From: an uncultured Pseudomonadota bacterium
GTDB taxonomy: Bacteria; Myxococcota_A; Bradymonadia; Bradymonadales; Bradymonadaceae
DNA length: 64,000 nucleotides
NCBI GenBank assembly: GCA_913057905.1
Contig: CAJXPB010000009.1
Span: 1-64,000 of the forward strand
Reading direction: 5' to 3'
The notes below the pieces were generated by a model. It searched no databases, was not told where the DNA came from, and saw only the letters and a program-made list of their open reading frames with translations. How positions within the stretch are numbered: position 1 is the stretch's first letter; each line of letters starts with the position of its first letter. Both the position numbers and the translations under genes were made by a program. Below are positions 36,529-44,993 of the stretch, piece by piece.

Positions 36529-36780
36529 ATGATCGAACCGAACAAGATCGTCGACAAGATCGAAGCGGCCTTGGCTGACGCCGAGGTCGAAGTGACAGAC
36601 CTGACGGGTACTCGTGATCATTACGAGGTCGAGGTCGTGTCGACAGCCTTTGAGGGGAAGACGCTGATTCAGCAGCATCGACTCATCTACGATGCGCTCG
36701 ACGAGGAACTCGACGGCCCCATCCACGCGCTGACACTGGAGACCAAGACTCCGGACGCCACAGGAGAGAACAATGAGTGA
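36529..36780 (+). CDS. bolA: BolA-family protein
   Basis: An 83-residue BolA protein, a class II KH-like fold that binds a [2Fe-2S] cluster together with a monothiol glutaredoxin. The typical segments are VEVTDLTGTRDHYEVEVVS and FEGKTLIQQHRLIYDAL, with the histidines in DHYEV and QQHRL that can serve as cluster ligands. The stop overlaps the glutaredoxin gene by 8 bp, which supports formation of the usual BolA-Grx4 heterodimer for iron-sulfur trafficking. Confidence 0.93.
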   Translation: MIEPNKIVDKIEAALADAEVEVTDLTGTRDHYEVEVVSTAFEGKTLIQQHRLIYDALDEELDGPIHALTLETKTPDATGENNE

Positions 36781-37210
36781 GGACGACAGCAACTCGATTT
36801 CGCTGCCGATCGTCGGTGACGAAGAGACCGGCGACCAAGAGCAACAAGAAGAGCAGGAACGGACCGAAGGTGACGAGGCCGGCGACGTGCTCGAGGTGAT
36901 CGACCGGGAAGTCACCGACAACGGTGTCGTGCTGTACATGAAAGGGACGCCCGAGCAGCCGATGTGCGGATTTTCGGCCAGGGCGGCTCAGATTCTGCAG
37001 GCCTATGGAGTCGATTTCCATGCCGTCAACGTCCTGGACGAAGAAGACAAACGGGACGGCATCAAGGAGTACGGCGACTGGAAGACGATTCCACAGTTGT
37101 ACGTGGGCGGTGAGCTCGTGGGCGGCTCGGACATCATGATGAAGATGCACGAATCGGGTCAGCTCGAAGACGTCTTCGCCGACGCCGGCATCGATTACGC
37201 GGCTGGCTGA
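36773..37210 (+). CDS. grxD: Monothiol glutaredoxin, Grx4 type
   Basis: A 145-residue glutaredoxin with the CGFS active site (C65) in KGTPEQPMCGFSARA, the glutathione-binding TIPQLYVGG and the GGSDIMMKM segment. CGFS glutaredoxins carry and transfer [2Fe-2S] clusters. About 40 acidic residues precede the domain, which is longer than usual. It overlaps bolA by 8 bp. Confidence 0.94.
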   Translation: MSEDDSNSISLPIVGDEETGDQEQQEEQERTEGDEAGDVLEVIDREVTDNGVVLYMKGTPEQPMCGFSARAAQILQAYGVDFHAVNVLDEEDKRDGIKEYGDWKTIPQLYVGGELVGGSDIMMKMHESGQLEDVFADAGIDYAAG

Positions 37211-37273
37211 GCCATCTGTGGACGCCGGGCCGGGTACGTCGAAACCGGTCGCATCGGACTCCGCGCCGGGGCC

Positions 37274-37302
37274 TTGACAGGGACCCTCCTGATCTCTACT
37301 AC
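37274..37302 (+). promoter_or_regulatory. Possible sigma-70-type promoter for the rpsP operon
   Basis: TTGACA (37274-37279), a perfect -35 element, is followed 17 bp later by TACTAC (37297-37302), a weak -10. It lies 66 bp before the rpsP start, in the only long gap ahead of the ribosomal gene block. Assigned from sequence only. Confidence 0.35.
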
Positions 37303-37368
37303 TCCCGTCTCTCGTGGGCGGTTTTCTATTCCTGACTGACAGCTTTTCGTTAAGGACACTGACGAGCC

Positions 37369-38019
37369 ATGGTACGACTCAGACTTCAACGCTTCGGAGC
37401 CAAGCGGCAGCCTTCCTACCGGATCGTCGCTGCGGATCAGCGAAACGCGCGGAACGGCGCATTCATCGAGCAGCTCGGAACCTACGATCCCAAGCCCGAG
37501 CCTCCCCAGATCCGCATCAACGTCGACCGGGTCGAATACTGGCTCGACAACGGTGCGCGTCCCAGCGACACCGTTCGCTCGTTCGTCAAGCGGATGCGCC
37601 AGGAAGAGTCGCCGGTCGTCGACCTCAGCGAGGAGGGAGCCGACCAGGCCCACCGCGAAGAGCTTCGCCGGCAGCGCGAAGAAGAGATCGAAGAGCGCCG
37701 TGCCGAGCTGGCGGCCGCCTCTGACAAGGCTGACGAAGCCTCCGAGGACGAAGACACCTCCGAAGACGCCCAAGAAGCGTCGGCCGACGAAGAGGTCGAG
37801 GCCGAAGGCGCCGACGAGCAGGACGAGGCTGCCGAACAAGAGGCCGACGAGTCTGCCGAAGAGGAGCCCGACCAAGCCGAAGAGGCCTCCGAGGACGAAG
37901 AAGAGGCCGAAGCGAGCGACGACGCCGAAGAGGACGATGCGTCGGATGAAGAAGCGTCCGACGACGAAGCCTCCGAGGACGAAGACGCCGACGAAGACGA
38001 CGAGAAGGACGAATCGTAA
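37369..38019 (+). CDS. rpsP: 30S ribosomal protein S16 with long acidic C-terminal extension
   Basis: A 216-residue form of S16. Residues 1-80 are ordinary S16 (MVRLRLQRFGAKRQPSYRIV, IEQLGTYDPKPEP, RVEYWLDNGARPSDTV). A charged helix (about 85-115) follows, and then about 100 residues made almost wholly of Glu, Asp, Ala and Ser, ending in DEDDEKDES. Most S16 proteins are 75-100 residues long, so the tail is longer than the ribosomal domain. S16 helps assemble the 30S subunit. It heads the conserved order rpsP-khpA-rimM-trmD-rplS. The extension uses the same reading frame and codon style, so it is not a frameshift artefact. Confidence 0.95.
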   Translation: MVRLRLQRFGAKRQPSYRIVAADQRNARNGAFIEQLGTYDPKPEPPQIRINVDRVEYWLDNGARPSDTVRSFVKRMRQEESPVVDLSEEGADQAHREELRRQREEEIEERRAELAAASDKADEASEDEDTSEDAQEASADEEVEAEGADEQDEAAEQEADESAEEEPDQAEEASEDEEEAEASDDAEEDDASDEEASDDEASEDEDADEDDEKDES

Positions 38020-38031
38020 TCGGAGTGACCG

Positions 38032-38295
38032 ATGTCCGAGAATCGTGAGCAAATCGAGGAAGACGCCCTCGAACTGGTCCGCTACATGATCGGCTCGATC
38101 ATCGACGATGACGTCGACTTCGAACTCGAGTCGGAATGGAAGCCGGGTGAGTTTCGAATCGGCGTACATGTGCCGGCGGACTACCGGGGCCGGATTATCG
38201 GTCGCCACGGGCGGATTGCCCGCTCGATGCGCAACATCCTGTCGGCCTCCAAGGTCGGCGTCCATCGCCCGATCAACCTGGATATCGTCGATTGA
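38032..38295 (+). CDS. khpA: KH-domain RNA-binding protein KhpA
   Basis: An 87-residue KH protein with the GxxG loop as GRHG in RIIGRHGRIARSM, and the ending ILSASKVGVHRPINLDI. KhpA binds RNA, often as a dimer with KhpB, and is commonly found between rpsP and rimM, as here. Its start is 12 bp after the rpsP stop, with GGAG nearby. Confidence 0.92.
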   Translation: MSENREQIEEDALELVRYMIGSIIDDDVDFELESEWKPGEFRIGVHVPADYRGRIIGRHGRIARSMRNILSASKVGVHRPINLDIVD

Positions 38296-38318
38296 CGCCC
38301 CACGAAGGCTGTCGTTAG

Positions 38319-38354
38319 AACCGTCGGTCCACTTCTGTGGATCGGCGGTTTTTT
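38319..38354 (+). terminator. Rho-independent terminator between khpA and rimM
   Basis: AACCGTCGGTCCAC (38319-38332) pairs with GTGGATCGGCGGTT (38337-38350) using two G-U pairs, a 4-base loop and a run of six T residues. It sits 24 bp after khpA and splits the ribosomal operon, so rimM-trmD-rplS may be transcribed at a lower level or from their own promoter. Confidence 0.8.
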
Positions 38355-38392
38355 GTTGATCTGTCGCACCTTCACGGACGGCATACGACCGA

Positions 38393-38953
38393 ATGGACAA
38401 GACACCGGAGCTCATTGAGATTGGCCACCTGGGACGAGCCCACGGGATGAACGGTGAGATCCGCCTGTTTGCCGACGACCTCGATCCCGAGCTCCTTCGG
38501 GAGGGGGCACGTCTCTGGATACATCGGCACGATGGTCCGATGGCGGTGACGGTCCAAGGCTGCCGGCCCACTCCGAAGTTTGGCATCCTCAAGGTCGACG
38601 AGGTCGATGACCGCGACGGGGCCGAGGCGCTTCAAAACTGCGACGTGTCGGTGGCCGTCGAGGATCTCCCGGAGACCGACGAGGGGACCTTCTATCAGGC
38701 TCACCTGAAGGGAGCCCCCGTCGAACTCATCGACTCCGCCGACCAGGCTGACTCACCCCGCCAGGTCGGTACCGTCGGCGGATTCTTTGGCACGGGGGCC
38801 AACGACGTGTTGGTCCTCTGGATCGACGGAGACCCCGAACGCGAGCTGTACGTGCCCATGATCGAAGGCGCCATCGCCGAGATCGACGAGTCAGCCCCCC
38901 GGGTCATCCTCTCTCCACTCGAGGACTGGGCCCCCGAGGGGACCGAGCTTTGA
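38393..38953 (+). CDS. rimM: Ribosome maturation factor RimM
   Basis: A 186-residue 16S rRNA processing factor. The N-terminal RimM domain shows [16 protein letters not shown] and the C-terminal PRC barrel shows [19 protein letters not shown] and [14 protein letters not shown]. RimM binds S19 in the 30S head during assembly. It follows a terminator and is 28 bp before trmD. Confidence 0.95.
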   Translation: MDKTPELIEIGHLGRAHGMNGEIRLFADDLDPELLREGARLWIHRHDGPMAVTVQGCRPTPKFGILKVDEVDDRDGAEALQNCDVSVAVEDLPETDEGTFYQAHLKGAPVELIDSADQADSPRQVGTVGGFFGTGANDVLVLWIDGDPERELYVPMIEGAIAEIDESAPRVILSPLEDWAPEGTEL

Positions 38954-38981
38954 GGCGACCGGCTCGCAAGGAGACCAGACA

Positions 38982-39686
38982 ATGAGCGATCCCTTCGGCA
39001 TCGATATCCTGACGTTGTTTCCCGGCTTCTTTCGGGGCCCGCTACGCGAGAGCATCCTCGGGCGGGGCCGCGAGAGTGGGGCGGCCGACATCCGGGTGAC
39101 GGACATCCGCGACTTTGCCCGGGATCGCCACCGGAAGACCGACGATTCGCCCTACGGAGGCGGCGCGGGAATGGTGATGAAACCGGGACCGCTGGTTCGC
39201 GCCCTTGAATACGCCTCCGAGGCGACGCCGACGGCTCCGAGAATTCTGTTGACGCCCCAGGGCGATCCCCTGGACCAATCGCGTGTGGAGTCGCTGGCCG
39301 GCGGGGATGGCGTGATCCTCGCCTGCGGACGATACGAAGGGGTCGACCAGCGCGTGCGGGACGGCTGGATCGACCAGGAGATATCGATCGGCGATTTCGT
39401 GTTGTCGGGCGGTGAACCCGCCGCACTGGTGTTGGTCGACGCGATCGTCCGGCTTCTACCGGGGGTGCTCGGGAATCGATCTTCTCTGGATGAAGAGAGT
39501 TTCTCCGACGGCCGACTCGAATATCCCCACTACACTCGCCCCCGGAATTTCCGTGGACGCGAGGTGCCCGACGTCCTTCTGAGCGGCGATCACGGGCGCA
39601 TCGCCGAGTGGCGTAGAGAGCAGGCTCTGGAGCGTACCAAGGAGCGTCGCCCCGACCTGCTCGAGGACGAAGAGCAGGACGAATAG
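38982..39686 (+). CDS. trmD: tRNA (guanine-N1)-methyltransferase TrmD
   Basis: A 234-residue SPOUT methyltransferase that makes m1G37 in tRNAs and so prevents +1 frameshifting. Diagnostic segments are [10 protein letters not shown], the trefoil-knot SAM site [32 protein letters not shown] and [17 protein letters not shown] lies 7 bases before the ATG. Confidence 0.96.
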   Translation: MSDPFGIDILTLFPGFFRGPLRESILGRGRESGAADIRVTDIRDFARDRHRKTDDSPYGGGAGMVMKPGPLVRALEYASEATPTAPRILLTPQGDPLDQSRVESLAGGDGVILACGRYEGVDQRVRDGWIDQEISIGDFVLSGGEPAALVLVDAIVRLLPGVLGNRSSLDEESFSDGRLEYPHYTRPRNFRGREVPDVLLSGDHGRIAEWRREQALERTKERRPDLLEDEEQDE

Positions 39687-39860
39687 ACCGACTTGCATTC
39701 TTCTAAAACCGGTGTTACCCCTCCCCGGCCCGGCAAAGCGGGAGCACCCTGCGGCGTCCATCTGACGGCGCGCATTTGAGTGCATCCGCCCATGAATGAG
39801 CCGGATGAGAGCCACGAGCGATATCACGTTCCAGATTGTACGTTCACCAGGAGTCGCATC

Positions 39861-40223
39861 ATGGATAATCTGCTTCGCAAGGTAGAAGAGGGCGAGACGC
39901 GAGAAGAGCTCCCTCACTTTCGGAGCGGTGACACCATTCGTGTCCACCAGCTGATCCGAGAGGGAGAAAAAGAGCGCGTCCAGATCTTCGAAGGGATCGT
40001 CGTGGCTCGCAAGGGCTCGGGCGTCAGCGAAACCGTGACCGTCCGCAAGATTTCGGTCGGCGGGATCGGCGTCGAGAAGATCTTCCCGATTCACAGCCCG
40101 CGTATCGAGAAATTCGAGGTCGTCAACATCGGCCGGGTCCGTCGAGCCAAGCTGTACTACCTGCGCGACCGCGCCGGAAAGTCCGCCAGGGTCCAGACCA
40201 AACGCGACCGCAAGGGCGTCTGA
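39861..40223 (+). CDS. rplS: 50S ribosomal protein L19
   Basis: A 120-residue L19 ([53 protein letters not shown]) that sits at the 30S-50S interface. The start at 39861 has AGGAG 7 bases upstream; the frame is open to 39780 but that part is not L19. The 174 bp between trmD and rplS show no other gene and no structure that I can defend. A strong terminator follows. Confidence 0.96.
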   Translation: MDNLLRKVEEGETREELPHFRSGDTIRVHQLIREGEKERVQIFEGIVVARKGSGVSETVTVRKISVGGIGVEKIFPIHSPRIEKFEVVNIGRVRRAKLYYLRDRAGKSARVQTKRDRKGV

Positions 40224-40286
40224 CTCGGTCGGCAGGGTCGATACGACCGGATTGGGTGTACACCATAGAGTTTGCCGTATAGACTA

Positions 40287-40323
40287 AGCGCCGGACGTCA
40301 TCACGACGTCCGGCGCTTTTTTT
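40287..40323 (+). terminator. Rho-independent terminator after rplS
   Basis: A perfect 13-bp stem (AGCGCCGGACGTC at 40287-40299 with 40305-40317) around a 5-base loop is followed by a run of T residues. It ends the ribosomal protein transcript 64 bp after the rplS stop. Confidence 0.92.
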
Positions 40324-40389
40324 GGCGGGTGTGGCGGACCCGGCCGGGCGCACCGCTCGCGAATTGACTTCAGTGGATGTGACGGCGAG

Positions 40390-42150
40390 ATGCGCATCGA
40401 GCAACTGATCTTTCAGGGCGTCCATGGCCGAACCAGTCCGGTTCGGCTCGCCCCGTCCGAGGACCTCTCGGAGGTGCGACTGCCCGAGGGCGTCTCCGCC
40501 GTGGATACCCACGGGCTGCTGTACAATCTGATCTATCCGCGTCGCCGAACCGAGGCCCACCAGCAGCAACTCCAGTCCGGCGATGGGGTCAAACTTGCTG
40601 CGATCCTGTCAAAGAGTGGATCGACCTTTCGGGTGGTACGGCAGGTCGCGCAGTCGTCGCTGACTCTCCAGATCAAAACGGGCGGAGGCTTCGAGACCCT
40701 CGCCACCGGGGCCGAGGATGTCGATCGGCTGCTCCAGCAGCGACTCGGACGTCCCCCGCCACAGGCGTTTCACGCCCTGAACCTCTGGCAGACCGAGCCG
40801 CTCGGGGCCGCGGCGGGGCCGGAGCCGATCGATCTCGAGGCCCTCGATTCCGAGACCCGCGAACTCGCCGAAGACTACTTCGAAGCCATCGAGATCCAGG
40901 ACGTCGAAGAGGAGATAGAGACCCTGGAATCCGAGATCGAGTCGCTGCGCCAGGACTGGGGCGACAGCCTCGATGTGGCCCGCAAGCTCGAAGAGGCGCA
41001 ACTGAAACTCGAAGAGCTCGAGGTCGCCGATGTCTCGGACGAGGAGCTCGAGTTGGTCCGGAACCGAGAGTCGCGGATCACGGAGCTCGAGGACAAGATC
41101 GACCGGCTGGCAAACGAGAAGGATCGTCAGCGAGGGATCGTCGAACGCATCGAACCGAAGCGGCCCTACCGGAACATCTGGTTTTGGGCTGGCCTCACCA
41201 TCGCGGTCGCCGCCGTCTCATCGGGCATCGCTCTGCGCCATTCGATGCGATGGATCGTGATGTTCGACGCCATCGGGTTCGGGATGGTGACCTGGGTCCT
41301 GCTGAAGTACCTGACGGATCTGGAGCGAGCGAATATCCACAAGGTTCGGCTCGACTCCGTCCGCCGGCGTCTGCAGAGAGTCCGGCAGCAGGCCGTCGAC
41401 TTTCGCGAGAAGGTCGACCATCTGATCGTCCACGCCAATGTGGAGGACGAACAGGAGTTGCTGACCCGCTCGAAGAAGGCGCGTCAGCTACGCGAGATCG
41501 TCGAGAAGCTCGAGGACCGGGCCTCGGACGTCAAAGAGGATGCCGAATTTTCCGAGGATCGGCGTCGCTTCGAGGAGCTCAACGACGTACTCGAACGCAA
41601 GAAGGCACAGCGGGAGTCGCTCCCGTCGTATGCGGGAGACCCCGATTATATCGCCGAAAACCTCCGTGAAGCCGGCGTGAACCCGCAGCGACTCCTGGTC
41701 GACGAAGAGCCGACCGACCAATCCGCCGACAGCGAAGTCCAGAAGGACCCATTCGTCTGGTTGCGCGAGGTCGCCGATGAGGTCGGTCTGGTGGACGGAG
41801 GTGCCCTGGCCGGCGAGACGTTAAAGCTGTGGCGCAAGCTCAGTGTTCACGTTCTGGGGGATGCGTACGGAGATGTGTCGTTGACCGGAGACGGGCGCAT
41901 TCGATTCGGCGGGATGTCGGCCGACCAGATCGACATGTGGCGGCGCACCCGCACCCGAGAGGCGAGGGCAGCGGCCTACGCTCTGTCACTGTCGATGCAG
42001 ATGAGTCTGGAGGGTCGGAAGGGCCGCGTCGAGACCGTCTGGATCGAGACGCCGGAGTCGCTTCTGGGCAGCGACATCGGCTCCAAATTCCGGACCGTGC
42101 TGAAACGGGCGGCCGACCGCTGTCACATCGCACTACTGTCGGAGGAGTGA
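40390..42150 (+). CDS. Membrane protein resembling a degenerate SMC/YhaN-type ATPase
   Basis: A 586-residue protein. The N-terminus (MRIEQLIFQG) has the layout of SbcC/RecN/YhaN-type ATPases, but where the P-loop should be (about residues 34-45) it reads GVSAVDTHGLL, without the GxxGxGKS pattern. A Q-loop-like FHALNLWQ follows near residue 130. Coiled coils (about 150-255 and 310-420) flank two transmembrane helices (about 262-308). The C-terminus (GGMSADQIDMWRRTRTREARAAAYALSLSM, then VETVWIETPES) sits where the family has its signature and Walker B, again altered. I infer a non-hydrolysing structural relative. It lies between rplS and rnhB, 1 bp before rnhB, so the two are coupled. Function unknown. 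Confidence 0.7.
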   Translation: MRIEQLIFQGVHGRTSPVRLAPSEDLSEVRLPEGVSAVDTHGLLYNLIYPRRRTEAHQQQLQSGDGVKLAAILSKSGSTFRVVRQVAQSSLTLQIKTGGGFETLATGAEDVDRLLQQRLGRPPPQAFHALNLWQTEPLGAAAGPEPIDLEALDSETRELAEDYFEAIEIQDVEEEIETLESEIESLRQDWGDSLDVARKLEEAQLKLEELEVADVSDEELELVRNRESRITELEDKIDRLANEKDRQRGIVERIEPKRPYRNIWFWAGLTIAVAAVSSGIALRHSMRWIVMFDAIGFGMVTWVLLKYLTDLERANIHKVRLDSVRRRLQRVRQQAVDFREKVDHLIVHANVEDEQELLTRSKKARQLREIVEKLEDRASDVKEDAEFSEDRRRFEELNDVLERKKAQRESLPSYAGDPDYIAENLREAGVNPQRLLVDEEPTDQSADSEVQKDPFVWLREVADEVGLVDGGALAGETLKLWRKLSVHVLGDAYGDVSLTGDGRIRFGGMSADQIDMWRRTRTREARAAAYALSLSMQMSLEGRKGRVETVWIETPESLLGSDIGSKFRTVLKRAADRCHIALLSEE

Positions 42151-42151
42151 C

Positions 42152-42844
42152 GTGCAACAGGGCACGCTTGAGGGCGCCGGCTTCGAGGGGATTGGCGATA
42201 ATCCGGGCGACCTCGAGCGCTGGTGTCGGCGGCGAGGCGTTCGTTGGTTGATCGGCGTCGACGAGGCGGGCCGTGGGCCCCTCGCCGGGCCGGTTCATGC
42301 CGCCGCGGTCGCGTTGGATTGTCAGACACTCTTTTCGGATGATGTCCCGGAGTGGTTCCAGAGCCTGGACGACTCCAAAAAGCTCGAGGCCGAGGATCGC
42401 CTGGCCGCCTTCGAGCGGATCCAGGAGGAGACCCCGGCCTGGTCGATCGAGACGGCTTCGCATCGGGAGATCGATGCCGTGAACATTCTCCAGGCAACCC
42501 GCAGGGCCATGGCCGACGCGGTCCAGCGAGTCGTCGCCGAGATCGACGGCCCGGTCGGCTGGGTCTTCGTCGACGGCAATGTGGGCATCGAGGTCAGTCA
42601 TCCCCAGCGGGCGCTGGTCGGCGGTGATGGGCGAAGTTGGGCCATCGGGGCGGCGAGCATCCTGGCAAAGGTCTCGCGAGATCGGGTGATGGTCGATGCA
42701 CACGAGAGCTGGCCGGCCTACGACTTTTCGTCGAACAAGGGGTACCCGACGGCGGCTCACCGCGAAGCATTAAAATGCCGGGGCCCCTGTCCGATTCACC
42801 GCCGGAGTTTCAACGGGGTTCCGGATTCCGGGGACCCTGATTGA
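42152..42844 (+). CDS. rnhB: Ribonuclease HII
   Basis: A 230-residue endonuclease that cuts the RNA strand of RNA-DNA hybrids and removes single ribonucleotides from DNA. The catalytic acidic pair is in GVDEAGRGPLAGPV, the DSKKL motif follows, and the third aspartate is in VFVDGN; the C-terminal ASILAKVSRDRVM is intact. The start is GTG, with a perfect GGAGGAG 4 bases upstream. The first 30 residues precede the domain. The 3' end overlaps the convergent metallopeptidase gene by 35 bp. Confidence 0.95.
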   Translation: MQQGTLEGAGFEGIGDNPGDLERWCRRRGVRWLIGVDEAGRGPLAGPVHAAAVALDCQTLFSDDVPEWFQSLDDSKKLEAEDRLAAFERIQEETPAWSIETASHREIDAVNILQATRRAMADAVQRVVAEIDGPVGWVFVDGNVGIEVSHPQRALVGGDGRSWAIGAASILAKVSRDRVMVDAHESWPAYDFSSNKGYPTAAHREALKCRGPCPIHRRSFNGVPDSGDPD

Positions 42845-44417
42845 GCAGCTCGCGCAGGGGTTTGCGCGCCACGGTGTCCCAGATCTGACGGGTCAGCATG
42901 TGGGTCGTCGGGTCCACCTCACGGCCCTCGGGGCCAAGCCGCGTCGGCAGCCCCTCGACGTGGAGTACCAGATCGTTCCATCGCTGAACGCAGGCTCGCT
43001 GGGCGGGGGTGTCACCACGGGCCGGCAGTCGCATGCAGTGGGATTCTCCGTGAGCGCCGGTCGTTCGGTGGATCGACACCCCTTCGAAGCGTTGCCGAAA
43101 ACTATCGAGCAGGGCTTCGACGTACTCCCAGGCCTCGTCGGTGGAGTCCCACGCCGAAAGGTGGGTGATGGCGACCCGTCCATCCTCCGACTCGAAGGCC
43201 CGCAGCCGGTCGCCGTCCCAGCCGGTCGTCGCCTCCTCGACCCTGCGGCGCGCGATCTTCTTTTGGTCGACCGAACCGTCGACATCCCTCACCAGATGCT
43301 TCTTCAGAAAGAGCCGCATCTGAAACTCCCCCATGACTGTATCGTAGATCCGAGTCCACTCCGGGAGGACCGGCCGGGCGCGATAGTCCAACACCACGGG
43401 CTCGTCGCCGGAAGCGTATCGTTCCGGGTGGAGGATCTGCTCGGTCGAGACGGGCGGGTATCGGTAGACGGCATTGAACGCGTCCCACGAACGCCCCCGG
43501 CGTAGGGCGATCACAAAGCGCAACCCGTGCAGGTACGGAAAGGTCAAGGAGCGCTGGATCACGAAGGGAGCGTCGGCGAGCACGGTACCCGAGAGTCCCG
43601 CGGTGTGGCCCGAGGACGTCCCCGACTCTTCGGACGGAAAGGGGGTCGATGGGCTGGTCTCTTCCATCGACTCGACGGCCCCGAGCTCGTCGAAGCTCAG
43701 GTGAGAAAACGCCGTGCGCATCATGGGGCTGTCGACGAAGCTCCGGACGTCGTCTTTGGGCAGCGTGCCCTCGCGATAGAGGCTGAAATCGAGCATGACG
43801 GCCATGGCATCCCCCTCGACGAGGGCCATCCGTGCTGCGACCAGGTCGGCCGCACTCGTGTCGTCGTTCAGAGGATGAATCAGCTCCGTCAGGCCGAAGC
43901 GCTGGTCCTGAATGGCATGGAAGAGTTCGTGGGCCATCGTCGGGCGCTGCAACGCCAGCGGCAGCCCCTCCATGATATTCAGTTGGCCGGCACGCTCGTC
44001 GTAAAATCCCGCGATCTGCTCGGTATAGAGGTCCAGGATGAGTTGTCGGTAGTCCAGATCGGCCGGCAGCAATCCCAGCTTTTGAAAGACCTTGGCCTCC
44101 CGTGCCATCGCCCGCGCCGAGCGGTCGTCGGAGAAGTGCTCGGTCAGCGACTCGCGGAGCTGTTTGCGGTCCTTGATGTCCTTGTCGATGGGGCGAAGGG
44201 GGCCCAGGCCGCGAAAGGTCTCGATTTCGTCGGCGATTCGGTCGGCCTCCTCGAGGAGCGTCTCCGGGTTGGGCCCTTCACGCGGCTCAGCCTCTTTGGC
44301 CGGATCTGCCTTCGTCGTGCCGGTGTCGGCGTGGCCGGCATCGGGAGACTCGGCCGCAGCCGGAGGCGCGACGAGCAGAAGCAGGAATGCAATCAGAACC
44401 GTGGATCGATCGGGCAT
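42810..44417 (-). CDS. Secreted protein with HExxH zinc metallopeptidase motif
   Basis: A 535-residue protein with a cleavable signal (LIAFLLLLVAPPAAAESPDA) and a short acidic linker. At about residue 163 it has MAHELFHAIQDQRF, an HExxH zinc motif of the gluzincin kind; VEGDAMAVMLDF further on may supply the third ligand. The C-terminal half is not recognised. It should act in the periplasm or outside. The ATG has GGAG about 5 bases upstream. It overlaps rnhB by 35 bp at the 3' end. Confidence 0.8.
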   Translation of the reverse strand: MPDRSTVLIAFLLLLVAPPAAAESPDAGHADTGTTKADPAKEAEPREGPNPETLLEEADRIADEIETFRGLGPLRPIDKDIKDRKQLRESLTEHFSDDRSARAMAREAKVFQKLGLLPADLDYRQLILDLYTEQIAGFYDERAGQLNIMEGLPLALQRPTMAHELFHAIQDQRFGLTELIHPLNDDTSAADLVAARMALVEGDAMAVMLDFSLYREGTLPKDDVRSFVDSPMMRTAFSHLSFDELGAVESMEETSPSTPFPSEESGTSSGHTAGLSGTVLADAPFVIQRSLTFPYLHGLRFVIALRRGRSWDAFNAVYRYPPVSTEQILHPERYASGDEPVVLDYRARPVLPEWTRIYDTVMGEFQMRLFLKKHLVRDVDGSVDQKKIARRRVEEATTGWDGDRLRAFESEDGRVAITHLSAWDSTDEAWEYVEALLDSFRQRFEGVSIHRTTGAHGESHCMRLPARGDTPAQRACVQRWNDLVLHVEGLPTRLGPEGREVDPTTHMLTRQIWDTVARKPLRELLNQGPRNPEPR

Positions 44418-44607
44418 GAGGGCTCCGGTGAGTCGGAAACTCGGCGGCTGAGGTTATAACGAAGCCGAAAATCGGCATAAAGACATCCCATCGAATACAT
44501 GCCGGCGATTGCGCCGCTGAGACGGTGTCGGTTCCTTGACGAAGCCAGCACTTCGGGGGACCCTCTAAGTGGTGAACACCGTCCTATAAACACATTCTCT
44601 GCCAGGC

Positions 44608-44931
44608 ATGCGGATGGTTGCAATGCAGTCCAGAGGTTCACGTCTACTCCTGGCGTTCGGGGTCGCGATCGTGATGACCTCGGCGGCCGGATGCTCGATG
44701 GATCTGTATCAGGAGTGTCGGCCGGATCCGAGAATCGAATGTGGCGACAACGACCGATGTGTGTCGGATCCCGATTTTCAGTGTGAGAGTCGAGTCTGCG
44801 GGCGGCTGGAGGCCGGCGAAGGCTTTTGTACGAAAAGCTGCGACGCGGACGAAGACTGCCCGAACGGTGAGTGTGAACCGATCGTCCCGGGCGGAGACCC
44901 GTACTGCATCCCGCAGGATCAACTGAACTGA
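44608..44931 (+). CDS. Small cysteine-rich lipoprotein
   Basis: A 107-residue protein with a lipoprotein signal (MTSAAGC) and ten further cysteines in the mature part, enough for five disulfides (for example ECGDNDRCVSDPDFQCESRVC and CTKSCDADEDCPNGEC). The pattern resembles the small EGF/knottin-like lipoproteins common in Myxococcota. It lies 62 bp before the first TPR gene of the Glt-like block and may be transcribed with it. The start could be 44608, 44614 or 44623. No function is known. Confidence 0.7.
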   Translation: MRMVAMQSRGSRLLLAFGVAIVMTSAAGCSMDLYQECRPDPRIECGDNDRCVSDPDFQCESRVCGRLEAGEGFCTKSCDADEDCPNGECEPIVPGGDPYCIPQDQLN

Positions 44932-44993
44932 AGCTGTGACGCATGCCGGCGCTCGGCCGGACTGTGATTCGATGTTTGCTCTGGAGTGTTGCT

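Noticed and set aside
37729-38016. Acidic stretch of rpsP as a separate repeat or simple-sequence element
   Set aside because: GAAGAC/GAGGCC-like codons recur but no exact tandem unit is kept; it is coding sequence in frame with S16.
39687-39860. Possible L19 leader or small RNA between trmD and rplS
   Set aside because: The gap has some C/G-rich inverted segments but no structure that matches a leader I know.
44535-44590. Promoter for the Glt-like block (TTGACG and TATAAA)
   Set aside because: The two boxes are 44 bp apart, far from the 16-19 bp needed, so they do not form one promoter.
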